Assembly (NCBI GenBank): GCA_903928635.1 | Contig: CAIYRQ010000169.1 | Location: 1-33,686 of the forward strand | DNA length: 33,686 bases | DNA from: an uncultured beta proteobacterium | GTDB lineage: Bacteria > Pseudomonadota > Gammaproteobacteria > Burkholderiales > Burkholderiaceae_C | Direction: 5' to 3' | In this document: positions 17,934-27,810 of the stretch, piece after piece | Position numbering within the stretch: the stretch's first letter is position 1 | Layout of the letters: each line of letters opens with the position of its first letter | Translations under genes and position numbers: made by a program | Notes under the pieces: generated by a model | Databases searched by the model: none | What the model was told of the DNA's origin: nothing | Seen by the model: only the letters and a program-made list of their open reading frames with translations

Positions 17934-19187
17934 ATGGCTGAAATCAAGAATTACACCCTGAACTTTGGGCCGCAACATCCTGCGGCGCACGGCGTATTGC
18001 GCCTGGTGTTGGAGCTCGACGGTGAGGTCATTCAACGCGCCGATCCACACATCGGTCTGCTGCACCGCGCGACCGAAAAACTGGCCGAAACTAAAACCTA
18101 TTTGCAGGCTCTGCCCTACATGGACCGTCTCGATTACGTGTCCATGATGTGCAACGAGCATGCCTACTGTCTGGCCATTGAAAAGCTACTGGGCATCGAA
18201 GTGCCGGTGCGTGCACAGTACATCCGAGTGATGTTTGCCGAAATTACCCGCCTCTTGAACCACCTGATGTGGTTGGGTTCGCACGGCAATGACTGCGGCA
18301 GCTCCACCATTTTGATCTACACCTTCCGTGAGCGCGAAGACCTGTTCGATATGTATGAGGCTGCCAGCGGCGCTCGCATGCACGCAGCCTATTTCCGCCC
18401 CGGTGGCGTGTACCGCGATTTGCCGGACAGCATGCCCCAGTTCAAGGCCAGCCGTGTGCGCAATGCCAATGGCGTGGCCGATCTGAACAAGAATCGCCAA
18501 GGCTCCTTGCTGGATTTCATTGGTGACTTCACCCGCCGTTTTCCCGCGTGTCTGGACGAGTACCACACCTTGCTTACCGATAACCGCATCTGGAAGCAGC
18601 GCACAGTCAATATTGGCATTGTGACTCCCGAGCGCGCTTTGAACATGGGTTTTACCGGCCCGATGCTTCGTGGATCGGGCATCGCCTGGGACTTGCGCAA
18701 GAAGCAGCCTTACGACGTGTATTCGCAGCTGGACTTTGACATTCCTGTGGGCAAAACCGGCGACGTGTACGACCGTTACCTGGTGCGCATGGAAGAGATG
18801 AAGCAGTCCAACCGCATCATTGCCCAGTGCGTGGAGTGGCTCCAAGCCAATCCCGGCCCCGTGATTACCGATAACCACAAGGTCGCACCGCCGTCGCGCG
18901 AAGAAATGAAAACCAATATGGAAGGCTTGATTCACCATTTCAAGCTGTTCACCGAAGGCTTCCATGTACCCGAAGGCCAGGCCTATGCGGCCGTCGAGCA
19001 TCCCAAAGGGGAGTTCGGTATTTACATCGTCAGCGACGGGGCCAATAAGCCGTACCGTTTGAAGATTCGTCCGCCGGGCTTTGCCCATCTGGCCGGTCTC
19101 AACGAGATGGCCAAGGGCCACATGATTGCGGACGCGGTGTCCATTATTGGCACCATGGACATTGTTTTTGGAGAGATTGACCGATGA
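17934..19187 (+). CDS. nuoD: NADH-quinone oxidoreductase subunit D
   Basis: A 417-residue subunit of the 49-kDa family, which forms the quinone chamber with NuoB. The conserved [10 protein letters not shown] begins at 11, and the two residues that contact the quinone head group in the family are present as H19 and Y68 (DRLDYVS), spaced 49 apart as in Thermus. The C-terminus ends [14 protein letters not shown], the standard NuoD ending. Its TGA overlaps the nuoE ATG (19184-19187). Confidence 0.98.
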   Translation: MAEIKNYTLNFGPQHPAAHGVLRLVLELDGEVIQRADPHIGLLHRATEKLAETKTYLQALPYMDRLDYVSMMCNEHAYCLAIEKLLGIEVPVRAQYIRVMFAEITRLLNHLMWLGSHGNDCGSSTILIYTFREREDLFDMYEAASGARMHAAYFRPGGVYRDLPDSMPQFKASRVRNANGVADLNKNRQGSLLDFIGDFTRRFPACLDEYHTLLTDNRIWKQRTVNIGIVTPERALNMGFTGPMLRGSGIAWDLRKKQPYDVYSQLDFDIPVGKTGDVYDRYLVRMEEMKQSNRIIAQCVEWLQANPGPVITDNHKVAPPSREEMKTNMEGLIHHFKLFTEGFHVPEGQAYAAVEHPKGEFGIYIVSDGANKPYRLKIRPPGFAHLAGLNEMAKGHMIADAVSIIGTMDIVFGEIDR

Positions 19188-19675
19188 TCTCGGATGCCAC
19201 CAAAGCGCGCTTCGACCGCGAAGTTGCCAAGTTTCCCGCAGACCAGAAACAGTCGGCTGTGATGGCATGTTTGTCCATCGTCCAGCAAGAGCTGGGTTGG
19301 GTGAGCCCCGAGAGTGAGCGCGTAGTTGCCGACCACCTGGGCATGGCGCTCATGGCGGTGCATGAGGTCACCACCTTCTACAACATGTACAACCAAAAGC
19401 CGGTGGGTAAGTACAAGCTGAACGTATGCACCAATTTGCCCTGCCAGTTGCGCGGCGGCGCGCAGGCCTTGGCCCATTTGGAGCACAAATTGGGCATCCA
19501 CGCCGGTCAAACCACAGCTGACGGACTGATCACGCTGCAGCCTAGCGAGTGCCAGGGTGCGTGCGCTGATGCGCCGGTGTTGCTGGTCAACGATCGCACC
19601 ATGTGCAGCTTTATGAGCAACGACAAATTGGACCAATTGATTGACGGCCTGAAGGCTTCGGAGGGCGGTCTGTGA
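19184..19675 (+). CDS. nuoE: NADH-quinone oxidoreductase subunit E
   Basis: A 163-residue thioredoxin-like subunit that carries the [2Fe-2S] cluster N1a near FMN. The four ligands are C82 and C87 (CTNLPC) and C123 and C127 (ECQGAC). The helical N-terminus and the [10 protein letters not shown] block at 60-69 are typical. The start is within an ATGA overlap with nuoD, and the stop overlaps the GTG start of nuoF. Confidence 0.98.
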   Translation: MISDATKARFDREVAKFPADQKQSAVMACLSIVQQELGWVSPESERVVADHLGMALMAVHEVTTFYNMYNQKPVGKYKLNVCTNLPCQLRGGAQALAHLEHKLGIHAGQTTADGLITLQPSECQGACADAPVLLVNDRTMCSFMSNDKLDQLIDGLKASEGGL

Positions 19676-21024
19676 GCGTGCACCAACTGCTTTCCCAGTT
19701 CCAAGCCACGGGCTTGGAGTCATCCTTCCACGGTCGCCACATTCAACCGCAAATCATGGCGGACCTGGATGGCTCCAACTGGGGCCTGGAGGCTTATGTG
19801 GCGCGCGGCGGCTATGCGGCACTGCGCAAAATTTTGGGTAAAGACGGTGGCGAAGGCCTGACCCAAGACCAGGTGATCGCGACCGTCAAAGAGTCCGGCC
19901 TGCGGGGGCGCGGCGGAGCAGGATTCCCCACCGGACTGAAGTGGAGCTTCATGCCCCGTCAATTTCCCGGTCAAAAGTACCTGGTGTGCAATTCGGACGA
20001 GGGTGAGCCAGGAACTTGCAAAGACCGCGACATCATGCAATTCAATCCGCATGCGGTGATTGAGGGCATGGCTATTGCGGCCTTCGCCATGGGCATCAGC
20101 GTGGGCTACAACTACATCCACGGCGAGATCTTCCAAACCTACGAGCGTTTTGAAGAGGCTTTGGAGCAAGCCCGCGCCGCGGGCTTTTTGGGCCAAGCCA
20201 TCATGGGCAGCAGCTTCAATTTTGAATTGCACGCCAGCCACGGTTTTGGTGCCTACATTTGCGGCGAAGAAACTGCGCTGCTGGAGTCCTTGGAAGGCAA
20301 AAAAGGCCAGCCGCGCTTTAAGCCGCCGTTTCCCGCCAGTTTTGGTTTGTACGGCAAGCCCACTACGATCAACAACACCGAAACCTTTGCGGCTGTCCCC
20401 TGGATTATTCGCAACGGCGGCGCGGCCTATCTGGCCTGCGGCAAGCCGAACAACGGCGGGACCAAGATTTTCTCGGTCAGCGGCGATGTGCAGCGCCCCG
20501 GCAACTACGAAATCCCCATGGGGACGCCGTTTTCTACATTGCTCGAGTTGGCTGGCGGTGTGCGCACCGGCCGTCAACTCAAAGCGGTCATTCCCGGCGG
20601 ATCCTCGGCCCCCGTTTTGCCTGCCAGCATCATGATGGACGTCACCATGGACTACGACTCCATCGCCAAGGCGGGCTCCATGCTGGGTTCGGGCGCTGTG
20701 ATCGTGATGGATGACTCCCGTTGCATGGTCAAAGCGCTGCAGCGCTTGTCCTACTTCTATTCCCATGAATCGTGTGGTCAGTGCACGCCTTGCCGCGAGG
20801 GCACCGGGTGGCTGTGGCGCATGGTGGACCGTATTGAAAACGGGCAGGGCCGTGCCAGCGATCTGGACATGCTCGACAGCGTGGCGGGTGACATCATGGG
20901 CCGCACCATTTGCGCGCTGGGCGACGCGGCAGCGATGCCGGTGCGCGGCATGCTCAAGCACTTCCGCGATGAATTTGTTTACCACGTAGAGCACAAGACC
21001 TGCGTGGTCGGCGCTTACGTTTGA
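19672..21024 (+). CDS. nuoF: NADH-quinone oxidoreductase subunit F
   Basis: A 450-residue subunit that binds NADH and FMN and holds [4Fe-4S] cluster N3. The glycine-rich FMN/NADH loop [16 protein letters not shown] runs from 77, followed by [14 protein letters not shown], and the cluster ligands are C368, C371 and C374 ([11 protein letters not shown]) plus C414 (TICALGD). The start codon is GTG at 19672, overlapping the nuoE TGA as GTGA. NADH is oxidised here at the cytoplasmic tip of the peripheral arm. Confidence 0.98.
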   Translation: MSVHQLLSQFQATGLESSFHGRHIQPQIMADLDGSNWGLEAYVARGGYAALRKILGKDGGEGLTQDQVIATVKESGLRGRGGAGFPTGLKWSFMPRQFPGQKYLVCNSDEGEPGTCKDRDIMQFNPHAVIEGMAIAAFAMGISVGYNYIHGEIFQTYERFEEALEQARAAGFLGQAIMGSSFNFELHASHGFGAYICGEETALLESLEGKKGQPRFKPPFPASFGLYGKPTTINNTETFAAVPWIIRNGGAAYLACGKPNNGGTKIFSVSGDVQRPGNYEIPMGTPFSTLLELAGGVRTGRQLKAVIPGGSSAPVLPASIMMDVTMDYDSIAKAGSMLGSGAVIVMDDSRCMVKALQRLSYFYSHESCGQCTPCREGTGWLWRMVDRIENGQGRASDLDMLDSVAGDIMGRTICALGDAAAMPVRGMLKHFRDEFVYHVEHKTCVVGAYV

Positions 21025-21037
21025 TTGGTATCACACC

Positions 21038-23164
21038 ATGGTTGAAATCGAACTCGACGGCAAAAAAGTAGAAATCGTGGAAGGCAGCATGGTCATGCAT
21101 GCGGCCGAGAAGGCGGGCACCTACATCCCCCACTTCTGCTACCACAAGAAGCTCAGCATTGCCGCCAATTGCCGCATGTGCCTGGTGGACATTGAAAAAG
21201 CCCCCAAGCCCATGCCCGCTTGTGCCACGCCAGTGACGCAGGGCATGGTGGTGCACACCAAATCCGACAAGGCGATCAAGGCCCAAAAGTCGGTGATGGA
21301 GTTCTTGCTGATCAACCACCCGCTGGATTGCCCGATTTGTGACCAGGGTGGCGAATGCCAGCTGCAGGATTTGGCCGTGGGCTACGGTGGTTCCGGTTCG
21401 CGCTATGCGGAAGAGAAGCGCGTGGTGGCTGTCAAAGATGTCGGACCACTCATCAGCATGCAGGAAATGAGCCGTTGTATCCATTGCACCCGCTGCGTGC
21501 GCTTTGGTCAGGAAGTTGCGGGCGTCATGGAGTTGGGCATGTCCAACCGGGGTGAGCACTCCGAAATCGAAACCTTCCTGGGTCAAACCATTGACTCAGA
21601 GCTCTCCGGCAACATGATCGACATTTGCCCAGTCGGAGCGCTGACAAGCAAACCCTTCCGTTACAGCGCCCGCACTTGGGAGCTGTCTCGCCGCAAATCC
21701 GTCAGCCCGCACGATTCCACCGGTGCCAACCTGATTGTTCAGGTCAAAAATAACCAAGTTCTGCGCGTCGTCCCCTTCGAAAACGAAGCGGTGAACGAGT
21801 GCTGGATTGCTGACCGCGACCGTTTTTCTTATGAAGCGCTCAATGCGCCCGACCGTCTGACCTCGCCCATGATCAAGCATGGTGGCAAGTGGATGAATGT
21901 TGATTGGCAAACGGCGCTGGAATACGTGGCCAATGGTCTCAAAGAAATCAAAGCCAACCACGGCGCGGGAGCCATTGGTGCATTGGTGAGCCCGCACAGC
22001 ACGCTAGAAGAGTTGCACCTTGCAGGGCAACTCGTGCGCGGTTTGGGCAGCCAAAACATTGACTACCGCCTGCGCAATGCCGACTTCACACCGACCAATG
22101 GCGTGCGCTATCTGGGAATGCCCATCGCGTCCTTGAGCACATTGCAGCGTGTGCTGGTTGTGGGCTCCAATCTGCGCAAAGACCATCCCTTGTTCGCACA
22201 GCGTATTCGCCAAGCGGCCAAGTCTGGCGCTGCGGTGCATGTGCTGGGTTCGGGCAGCAATGATTGGGCGATCGCCCTCAAGCAAGAGATTCACGCCGTT
22301 GCAGCCGAGTGGCTGGTGCAATTGCAAGGTGTGGCGGCAGCGCTGGCAGACATCGCGCAAGTGCCGTCGCAATATGCAGTGACGCCATCGGCGCAAGCGC
22401 AGGCTATCGCCAAGTCTCTGGCCAGTGGCGAGCGCAAAGCGATCTTGCTGGGCAATGCCGCGGCGCACCACGGCCAGGCCTCTGCATTATTGGCTGTTGC
22501 CAATGTGATCGGTCGGCTGAGTGGCGCCACGGTCGGATACCTGACGGAAGCCGCTAATACCGTGGGTGCCCAGTTTGTTCACGCCACGCCCGGCCAAGGC
22601 GGCTTGGATGCAGGCCAAATGTTGGGTGGTGCCTTGAAGGCGGTCTTGCTGCTCAATACCGAGCCCGCGTTCGACAGCGCCCCTGGCTCCGTGGCCGTGA
22701 CCACCTTGGCCAAGGCTGAAATGGTGGTGAGCCTGAGTCCGTTTAAAACCAATTTGGATTGCGCGGACGTGCTACTGCCCATCGCGCCCTTTAGCGAAAC
22801 CCCGGGCACCTTTGTCAATGCGGAGGGTCGGGTGCAAAGCTTCCACGCGGTGGTCAAGCCATTGGCCGAGACCCGTCCCGCTTGGAAGGTCTTGCGCGTG
22901 CTGGGCAATATGATGAAGCTGGATGGCTTTGATTACGAGTCTGCTCAAGAGGTTCTCAAAGCGGTGTTTGGCGCCGAGGCCCCTGACTTCCTTCCTGTTG
23001 GGCGTCTGAGCAACGATTGCGACGCACCGTTCACAGGCGCGTATGAAGGTGCAGATCCCTGCGTTGCGCGGATTTACCAGCTCGACTCCCTGGTGCGCCG
23101 CGCAAGCAGTCTGCAACTGACCGCCGACGCCCGCGTTGTGGCAACTGAAGGAGTGTCGGCATGA
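21038..23164 (+). CDS. nuoG: NADH-quinone oxidoreductase subunit G, without the N7 cluster site
   Basis: A 708-residue subunit of the peripheral arm. N1b ligands are C34, C45, C48 and C62. N5 has H94, C98, C101 and C107 ([14 protein letters not shown]). N4 has C147, C150, C153 and C197 (CIHCTRC and DICPVG). After this comes a molybdopterin-oxidoreductase-like fold without cofactor motifs. The site equivalent to the Escherichia coli CPHCSVGC plus downstream Cys reads SPHDSTGA (223-230) and WIADRDRF, so all four N7 ligands are replaced. This matches complexes such as the mitochondrial one that lack N7. It begins 13 nt after nuoF, and its stop overlaps the nuoH ATG. Confidence 0.98.
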   Translation: MVEIELDGKKVEIVEGSMVMHAAEKAGTYIPHFCYHKKLSIAANCRMCLVDIEKAPKPMPACATPVTQGMVVHTKSDKAIKAQKSVMEFLLINHPLDCPICDQGGECQLQDLAVGYGGSGSRYAEEKRVVAVKDVGPLISMQEMSRCIHCTRCVRFGQEVAGVMELGMSNRGEHSEIETFLGQTIDSELSGNMIDICPVGALTSKPFRYSARTWELSRRKSVSPHDSTGANLIVQVKNNQVLRVVPFENEAVNECWIADRDRFSYEALNAPDRLTSPMIKHGGKWMNVDWQTALEYVANGLKEIKANHGAGAIGALVSPHSTLEELHLAGQLVRGLGSQNIDYRLRNADFTPTNGVRYLGMPIASLSTLQRVLVVGSNLRKDHPLFAQRIRQAAKSGAAVHVLGSGSNDWAIALKQEIHAVAAEWLVQLQGVAAALADIAQVPSQYAVTPSAQAQAIAKSLASGERKAILLGNAAAHHGQASALLAVANVIGRLSGATVGYLTEAANTVGAQFVHATPGQGGLDAGQMLGGALKAVLLLNTEPAFDSAPGSVAVTTLAKAEMVVSLSPFKTNLDCADVLLPIAPFSETPGTFVNAEGRVQSFHAVVKPLAETRPAWKVLRVLGNMMKLDGFDYESAQEVLKAVFGAEAPDFLPVGRLSNDCDAPFTGAYEGADPCVARIYQLDSLVRRASSLQLTADARVVATEGVSA

Positions 23165-24237
23165 TCGACGCGATCTACAACTTTGGCCTTCAAATGTCAG
23201 CGCAGGCTTGGTGGACCGTGGTCGCCTGGCCGGTCGTCTGGACGTTGCTGAAAATTGTGGTGGTGGTGCTGCCTCTGATGGGGGCCGTGGCCTACCTCAC
23301 GCTGTGGGAGCGCAAGTTTCTGGGCTGGATGCAGGTGCGTCTGGGGCCCAACCGTGTGGGCCCTTGGGGCTTGTTGCAGCCGATTGCCGATGCATTGAAG
23401 CTGCTGACCAAAGAGATTTTGGTGCCTGCTGCGGCCAACAAAGGTCTGTTTTTTATCGGCCCGATTTTGACCATCATGCCGGCGCTGGCCGCTTGGGCAG
23501 TGGTGCCTTTCGGTCCTGATGTTGCTCTGGCCAATGTCAACGCTGGTTTGCTGTTCGTGATGGCCATTACCTCGATGGAAGTTTATGGCGTGGTGATCGC
23601 GGGCTGGGCGTCCAATTCCAAATACGCGTTCCTGGGTGCTTTGCGCGCATCGGCACAGATGGTGAGCTACGAAATCGCCATGGGCTTTTGCTTGGTGATT
23701 GTGCTGATGATCACCGGCAGCATGAACATGACCGACATCGTGGTCGCGCAGTCCAAAGGCATGTTTGCGTCCCAGGGCATGGGCGTACTGTCGTGGAACT
23801 GGTTGCCGCTGCTGCCGATTTTTGTGGTGTATGTGATTTCCGGTCTCGCCGAGACCAACCGCCATCCGTTTGATGTGGTGGAGGGTGAGGCCGAAATCGT
23901 GGCCGGTCACATGGTGGAGTACTCCGGCATGTCGTACGCCATGTTCTATTTGGCGGAATACGCCAACATGTGGTTGGTGTCCATCCTGGCGGCCATCATG
24001 TTCCTGGGTGGCTGGTTGTCGCCCTTGGCGATGCTGGACTGGATTCCCGGCGGCATATGGCTGGGTATCAAGACCTGCGCCATCGTGAGTTTGTTCATCT
24101 GGGTGCGTGCCACGTTCCCCCGGTTCCGTTACGACCAGATCATGCGTCTGGGCTGGAAAGTGTTTATCCCCGTCACTTTGGTGTGGCTGGTGGTTGTTGG
24201 GGTCTGGATGCAGACGCCGTTGAGTATCTGGAAGTAA
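23161..24237 (+). CDS. nuoH: NADH-quinone oxidoreductase subunit H
   Basis: A 358-residue polytopic membrane subunit that joins the membrane arm to the peripheral arm and lines the quinone channel. The signatures are [22 protein letters not shown] in the first third and [29 protein letters not shown], whose acidic residues belong to the E-channel. About eight hydrophobic helices are visible. The ATG overlaps the nuoG stop as ATGA (23161-23164). Confidence 0.98.
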   Translation: MIDAIYNFGLQMSAQAWWTVVAWPVVWTLLKIVVVVLPLMGAVAYLTLWERKFLGWMQVRLGPNRVGPWGLLQPIADALKLLTKEILVPAAANKGLFFIGPILTIMPALAAWAVVPFGPDVALANVNAGLLFVMAITSMEVYGVVIAGWASNSKYAFLGALRASAQMVSYEIAMGFCLVIVLMITGSMNMTDIVVAQSKGMFASQGMGVLSWNWLPLLPIFVVYVISGLAETNRHPFDVVEGEAEIVAGHMVEYSGMSYAMFYLAEYANMWLVSILAAIMFLGGWLSPLAMLDWIPGGIWLGIKTCAIVSLFIWVRATFPRFRYDQIMRLGWKVFIPVTLVWLVVVGVWMQTPLSIWK

Positions 24238-24246
24238 GACACGCAC

Positions 24247-24768
24247 ATGGCTTCACACAATCTGGCTTACAAGCCGGCGCCTTTTTCGATGCGCGATTTT
24301 CTCCAAAGCTTCTTGCTGCTGGAGTTGCTCAAGGGCATGGCCCTGACGATGCGCTACGCCTTCCGTAAAAAGGTCACGGTTCAGTTCCCTGAAGAGAAAA
24401 CACCTTTGTCGCCCCGGTTCCGGGGCCTGCATGCGCTTCGCCGGTATGAGAATGGCGAAGAGCGCTGCATTGCCTGCAAGCTATGCGAAGCGGTGTGTCC
24501 GGCCATGGCCATCACCATCGAGTCCGACGTGCGCGACGACGGTTCACGCCGCACCACCCGCTACGACATCGACTTGACCAAGTGCATCTTCTGTGGCTTT
24601 TGCGAAGAGAGCTGCCCGGTGGACTCCATTGTGGAAACCCAGATTCTGGAATACCACGGTGAAAAGCGGGGTGACCTGTACTTCACCAAAGAGATGTTGC
24701 TGGCTGTGGGGGATCGCTATGAGACCGAAATCGCAGCAGCCAAGCAGGCCGATGCCAAGTACCGCTAA
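24247..24768 (+). CDS. nuoI: NADH-quinone oxidoreductase subunit I
   Basis: A 173-residue ferredoxin-type subunit with two [4Fe-4S] clusters, N6a and N6b. The ligands are C74, C77, C80 and C84 ([12 protein letters not shown]) and C113, C116, C119 and C123 ([12 protein letters not shown]); as in such proteins the last Cys of each motif serves the other cluster. An amphipathic N-terminal helix (residues 14-40) rests on the membrane. It starts 9 nt after nuoH, and nuoJ follows after 24 nt. Confidence 0.98.
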   Translation: MASHNLAYKPAPFSMRDFLQSFLLLELLKGMALTMRYAFRKKVTVQFPEEKTPLSPRFRGLHALRRYENGEERCIACKLCEAVCPAMAITIESDVRDDGSRRTTRYDIDLTKCIFCGFCEESCPVDSIVETQILEYHGEKRGDLYFTKEMLLAVGDRYETEIAAAKQADAKYR

Positions 24769-24792
24769 GCGACTGCACGAAAGAACTTGAAC

Positions 24793-25443
24793 ATGAGCGT
24801 CACAACCGGTCTCTTTTACGCCTTCTCGGCAGTTCTGCTGTTCGCAGCCTTTCGGGTGATTACCGCGCGCAATCCCGTCCACGCAGCACTCTTTTTGGTG
24901 TTGACGTTTTTTCAGGCATCCATGATTTGGATGCTCTTGAAGGCTGAGTTCCTGTCGATCACGCTGGTGCTGGTTTATGTGGGCGCGGTGATGGTCTTGT
25001 TCCTGTTCGTCGTGATGATGATGGACATCAACGTGGAAAACCTGCGGGTCGGCTTTTGGAATCACTTCCCGCTGGCCGCCGCAGTCGGCGTGGTGATCGC
25101 ATTGGAAATGGCTGCTGTGCTGATGGGCGGTTTTCGCGTGGTGGATGATCCCAACGCGCTGGCCGAAGTCCCCGGCGGGCTGTCCAACACCCAGCAGCTG
25201 GGCAAACTTATTTACACCCAGTACCTGTTCCCCTTGGAAATTGCGGCCGCCATATTGTTGGTCGCGATGATTGCCGCCATTGCCCTCACTTTGCGTGCCC
25301 GCAAGGACAGCAAGTACGTGAGCCCGGGTGACCAGGTACGTGTCAAAGCAGCTGACCGTATGACCGTTTTGAAAATGTCTTCCAGCCAGGTGGCTCCCGA
25401 GCCGGTGGCGGTAGTAGCGGCGCAGCCGGAGAACAAAGCATGA
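24793..25443 (+). CDS. nuoJ: NADH-quinone oxidoreductase subunit J
   Basis: A 216-residue membrane subunit. Five hydrophobic helices are visible, with the conserved [19 protein letters not shown] helix, whose pi-bulge region changes shape during turnover in related enzymes. A polar C-terminal tail (from about residue 165) is rich in Lys, Arg and Ala. I choose the ATG at 24793 over a TTG at 24787. Its TGA overlaps the nuoK ATG. Confidence 0.96.
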   Translation: MSVTTGLFYAFSAVLLFAAFRVITARNPVHAALFLVLTFFQASMIWMLLKAEFLSITLVLVYVGAVMVLFLFVVMMMDINVENLRVGFWNHFPLAAAVGVVIALEMAAVLMGGFRVVDDPNALAEVPGGLSNTQQLGKLIYTQYLFPLEIAAAILLVAMIAAIALTLRARKDSKYVSPGDQVRVKAADRMTVLKMSSSQVAPEPVAVVAAQPENKA

Positions 25444-25748
25444 CATTGACTCTTGGACATTTCCTCTCGCTGGGCGCCATGTTGTTTGCGCTGTCGGTGG
25501 TGGGTATTTTCTTGAACCGCCGCAACCTGATCGTGTTGCTCATGGCCATTGAGCTGATGCTGTTGGCGGTGAATACCAACTTTGTCGCTTTTTCACACTA
25601 CCTGAATGACATGCACGGCCAGGTGTTCGTGTTTTTCATTCTGACCGTGGCCGCCGCGGAGTCCGCGATTGGCCTGGCGATTTTGGTGTTGTTGTTCCGG
25701 AGCAAGTCCAGCATCAGCGTGGACGAACTCAATACGCTCAAGGGTTGA
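25440..25748 (+). CDS. nuoK: NADH-quinone oxidoreductase subunit K
   Basis: A 102-residue membrane subunit of the MnhC/NuoK family with three helices. The two buried glutamates of the proton path are E38 ([12 protein letters not shown]) and E74 ([12 protein letters not shown]). The start is in an ATGA overlap with nuoJ at 25440-25443. NuoL follows after 7 nt. Confidence 0.98.
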   Translation: MTLTLGHFLSLGAMLFALSVVGIFLNRRNLIVLLMAIELMLLAVNTNFVAFSHYLNDMHGQVFVFFILTVAAAESAIGLAILVLLFRSKSSISVDELNTLKG

Positions 25749-25755
25749 AAATAAG

Positions 25756-27798
25756 ATGAGTCAAACCCTCAGTGCAGCCACGCTGCTCGTGGTCCCCATG
25801 GCGCCTCTCGCGGGCGCTGTGTTGGCCGGTATTTTTGGTACGAAATTCGGTGGCAATTGGTTCGGCCGCAAGGTCGCGCATTCGCTGACTATTGGTGGCG
25901 TGCTGCTCGCGTTTGTGCTGTCTGTGCTGACCCTGCAAAGCGTGGTCCATGACGGGGCTCGCCTGAATGAGACGCTTTACACCTGGATGGTGGTCGGCGG
26001 CCTGAAGATGGAAATCGGCTTCATGGTCGATGGACTCACGGCCATGATGATGTGCGTCGTAACCTTTGTGTCGCTCATGGTGCATCTGTACACCATTGGC
26101 TACATGGACGAAGACGAGGGCTACAACCGCTTCTTTGCCTACATCTCTTTGTTTACCTTCGCCATGCTGATGCTGGTGATGAGCAACAACCTGTTGCAGC
26201 TGTTCTTTGGCTGGGAGGCCGTGGGCCTGGTGTCCTACCTCTTGATTGGTTTCTGGTTCAACAAGCCCAGTGCCATTTTTGCCAACATGAAGGCCTTCCT
26301 GGTCAATCGCGTGGGTGATTTTGGTTTCATTCTGGGTATTGGACTGATTGCTGCGTTTGCCGGCACGCTGAATTACACCGAAGTCTTTGGCAAAGCACCG
26401 GAATTGAGCGCCTTGACCTTGCCCGGCACCGATTGGATGCTGGTCACCACCATCTGCATTTGCCTGTTTATTGGCGCGATGGGTAAGTCGGCCCAGTTCC
26501 CACTGCACGTCTGGTTGCCGGACTCGATGGAAGGCCCGACGCCAATCTCCGCTTTGATTCATGCCGCCACCATGGTGACCGCCGGCATTTTCATGGTTGC
26601 GCGCATGTCGCCGCTGTTTGAGTTGTCGGACACCGCCTTGAACTTCATTCTGGTGATTGGTGCCATTACCGCTTTGTTCATGGGCTTCTTGGGCATCATC
26701 CAAAACGACATCAAACGCGTGGTCGCCTATTCCACTTTGTCGCAGCTGGGTTACATGACGGTGGCGCTCGGTGCCTCGGCCTATTCGGTGGCCGTGTTCC
26801 ATTTGATGACACATGCGTTCTTCAAAGCCTTGCTGTTCTTGGGCGCTGGCTCGGTCATCATGGGCATGCACCACAACCAGGACATCCGTTGGATGGGCGG
26901 CGTGCGCAAGTACATGCCCATCACTTGGATTACCTCCTTGCTCGGTTCTTTGGCGCTGATCGGCACTCCCTTCTTCTCGGGCTTTTACTCCAAAGACAGC
27001 ATCATTGAAGCGGTTGCGGAAAGCCACTTGCCTGCTGCCGGCTTTGCCCATTTCGCGGTCTTGGCCGGTGTGTTTGTGACGGCGTTTTATTCGTTCCGCA
27101 TGTACTTCCTGGTCTTCCATGGCAAAGAGCGTTACGACCAAAACCCGGACGCGCACCATGATGACCACCATGACGCACATGCGGCCGACGACCATGGCCA
27201 CCACGATGCGCACCATGGCCCGCATGAGTCGCCCTGGGTGGTGTGGGTGCCTCTGGTGCTGCTGGCTATTCCCTCGGTGTTGATCGGTTTCATGACGATC
27301 GAACCCATGCTGTTTGGTGAGTTTTTCAAAGACGCGATCGTGGTCAATGCTGACAAGCATCCTGTGATGCAAGAGTTGGGTGAAGCTTTCCACGGCCCGG
27401 TGGCGATGGCAGTGCATGCATTCACCTCGCTGCCGTTTATTTTGGCGCTGGCTGGCGTAGTGACCGCTTGGTACTTTTACCTCGTCAATCCTGCGGTTCC
27501 CGCTGCAATCGGCCGCGCCCTGCGTCCTATCGTCGTGCTCTTGGAGAACAAGTATTTCCTGGACTGGATCAACGAAAACATCCTGGCCCGCGGCGCGCGC
27601 TTGCTCGGCACCGGTCTGTGGAAGGGCGGCGACCGTGCGCTTATCGACGGCTTGCTGGTTAATGGTTCCTGGAAGCTGGTGGGCTGGATTTCGGGACGGG
27701 TACGTCAGCTGCAGACGGGCTTCCTGTACCACTACGCACTGGCGATGATTCTGGGCATTTTTGTGCTCATGACGTATTTCGTTTGGCTCAATAAGTAA
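25756..27798 (+). CDS. nuoL: NADH-quinone oxidoreductase subunit L with a histidine-rich loop
   Basis: A 680-residue antiporter-like proton-pumping subunit at the distal end of the membrane arm. Key residues are E154 in FFGWEAVGLVSYLLIGFW and K244 in AMGKSAQFPLHVWLPDSMEGPTPISALIHAATM. The long C-terminal lateral helix region lies in the last 180 residues. A hydrophilic insertion at 467-491 contains 11 His mixed with Asp and Ala. The ATG at 25756 is used; an upstream in-frame start at 25669 lies inside nuoK in a different frame. Long antisense open frames here are codon-bias shadows. Confidence 0.98.
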   Translation: MSQTLSAATLLVVPMAPLAGAVLAGIFGTKFGGNWFGRKVAHSLTIGGVLLAFVLSVLTLQSVVHDGARLNETLYTWMVVGGLKMEIGFMVDGLTAMMMCVVTFVSLMVHLYTIGYMDEDEGYNRFFAYISLFTFAMLMLVMSNNLLQLFFGWEAVGLVSYLLIGFWFNKPSAIFANMKAFLVNRVGDFGFILGIGLIAAFAGTLNYTEVFGKAPELSALTLPGTDWMLVTTICICLFIGAMGKSAQFPLHVWLPDSMEGPTPISALIHAATMVTAGIFMVARMSPLFELSDTALNFILVIGAITALFMGFLGIIQNDIKRVVAYSTLSQLGYMTVALGASAYSVAVFHLMTHAFFKALLFLGAGSVIMGMHHNQDIRWMGGVRKYMPITWITSLLGSLALIGTPFFSGFYSKDSIIEAVAESHLPAAGFAHFAVLAGVFVTAFYSFRMYFLVFHGKERYDQNPDAHHDDHHDAHAADDHGHHDAHHGPHESPWVVWVPLVLLAIPSVLIGFMTIEPMLFGEFFKDAIVVNADKHPVMQELGEAFHGPVAMAVHAFTSLPFILALAGVVTAWYFYLVNPAVPAAIGRALRPIVVLLENKYFLDWINENILARGARLLGTGLWKGGDRALIDGLLVNGSWKLVGWISGRVRQLQTGFLYHYALAMILGIFVLMTYFVWLNK

Positions 27799-27810
27799 GG
27801 AATAAGAAAA

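Noticed and set aside
17163-24246. Long antisense frames opposite nuoC, nuoD, nuoF and nuoH (up to about 424 codons)
   Set aside because: They mirror the coding frames of conserved genes and share the same His/Gln/Arg-rich composition. There are no ribosome binding sites or family motifs.
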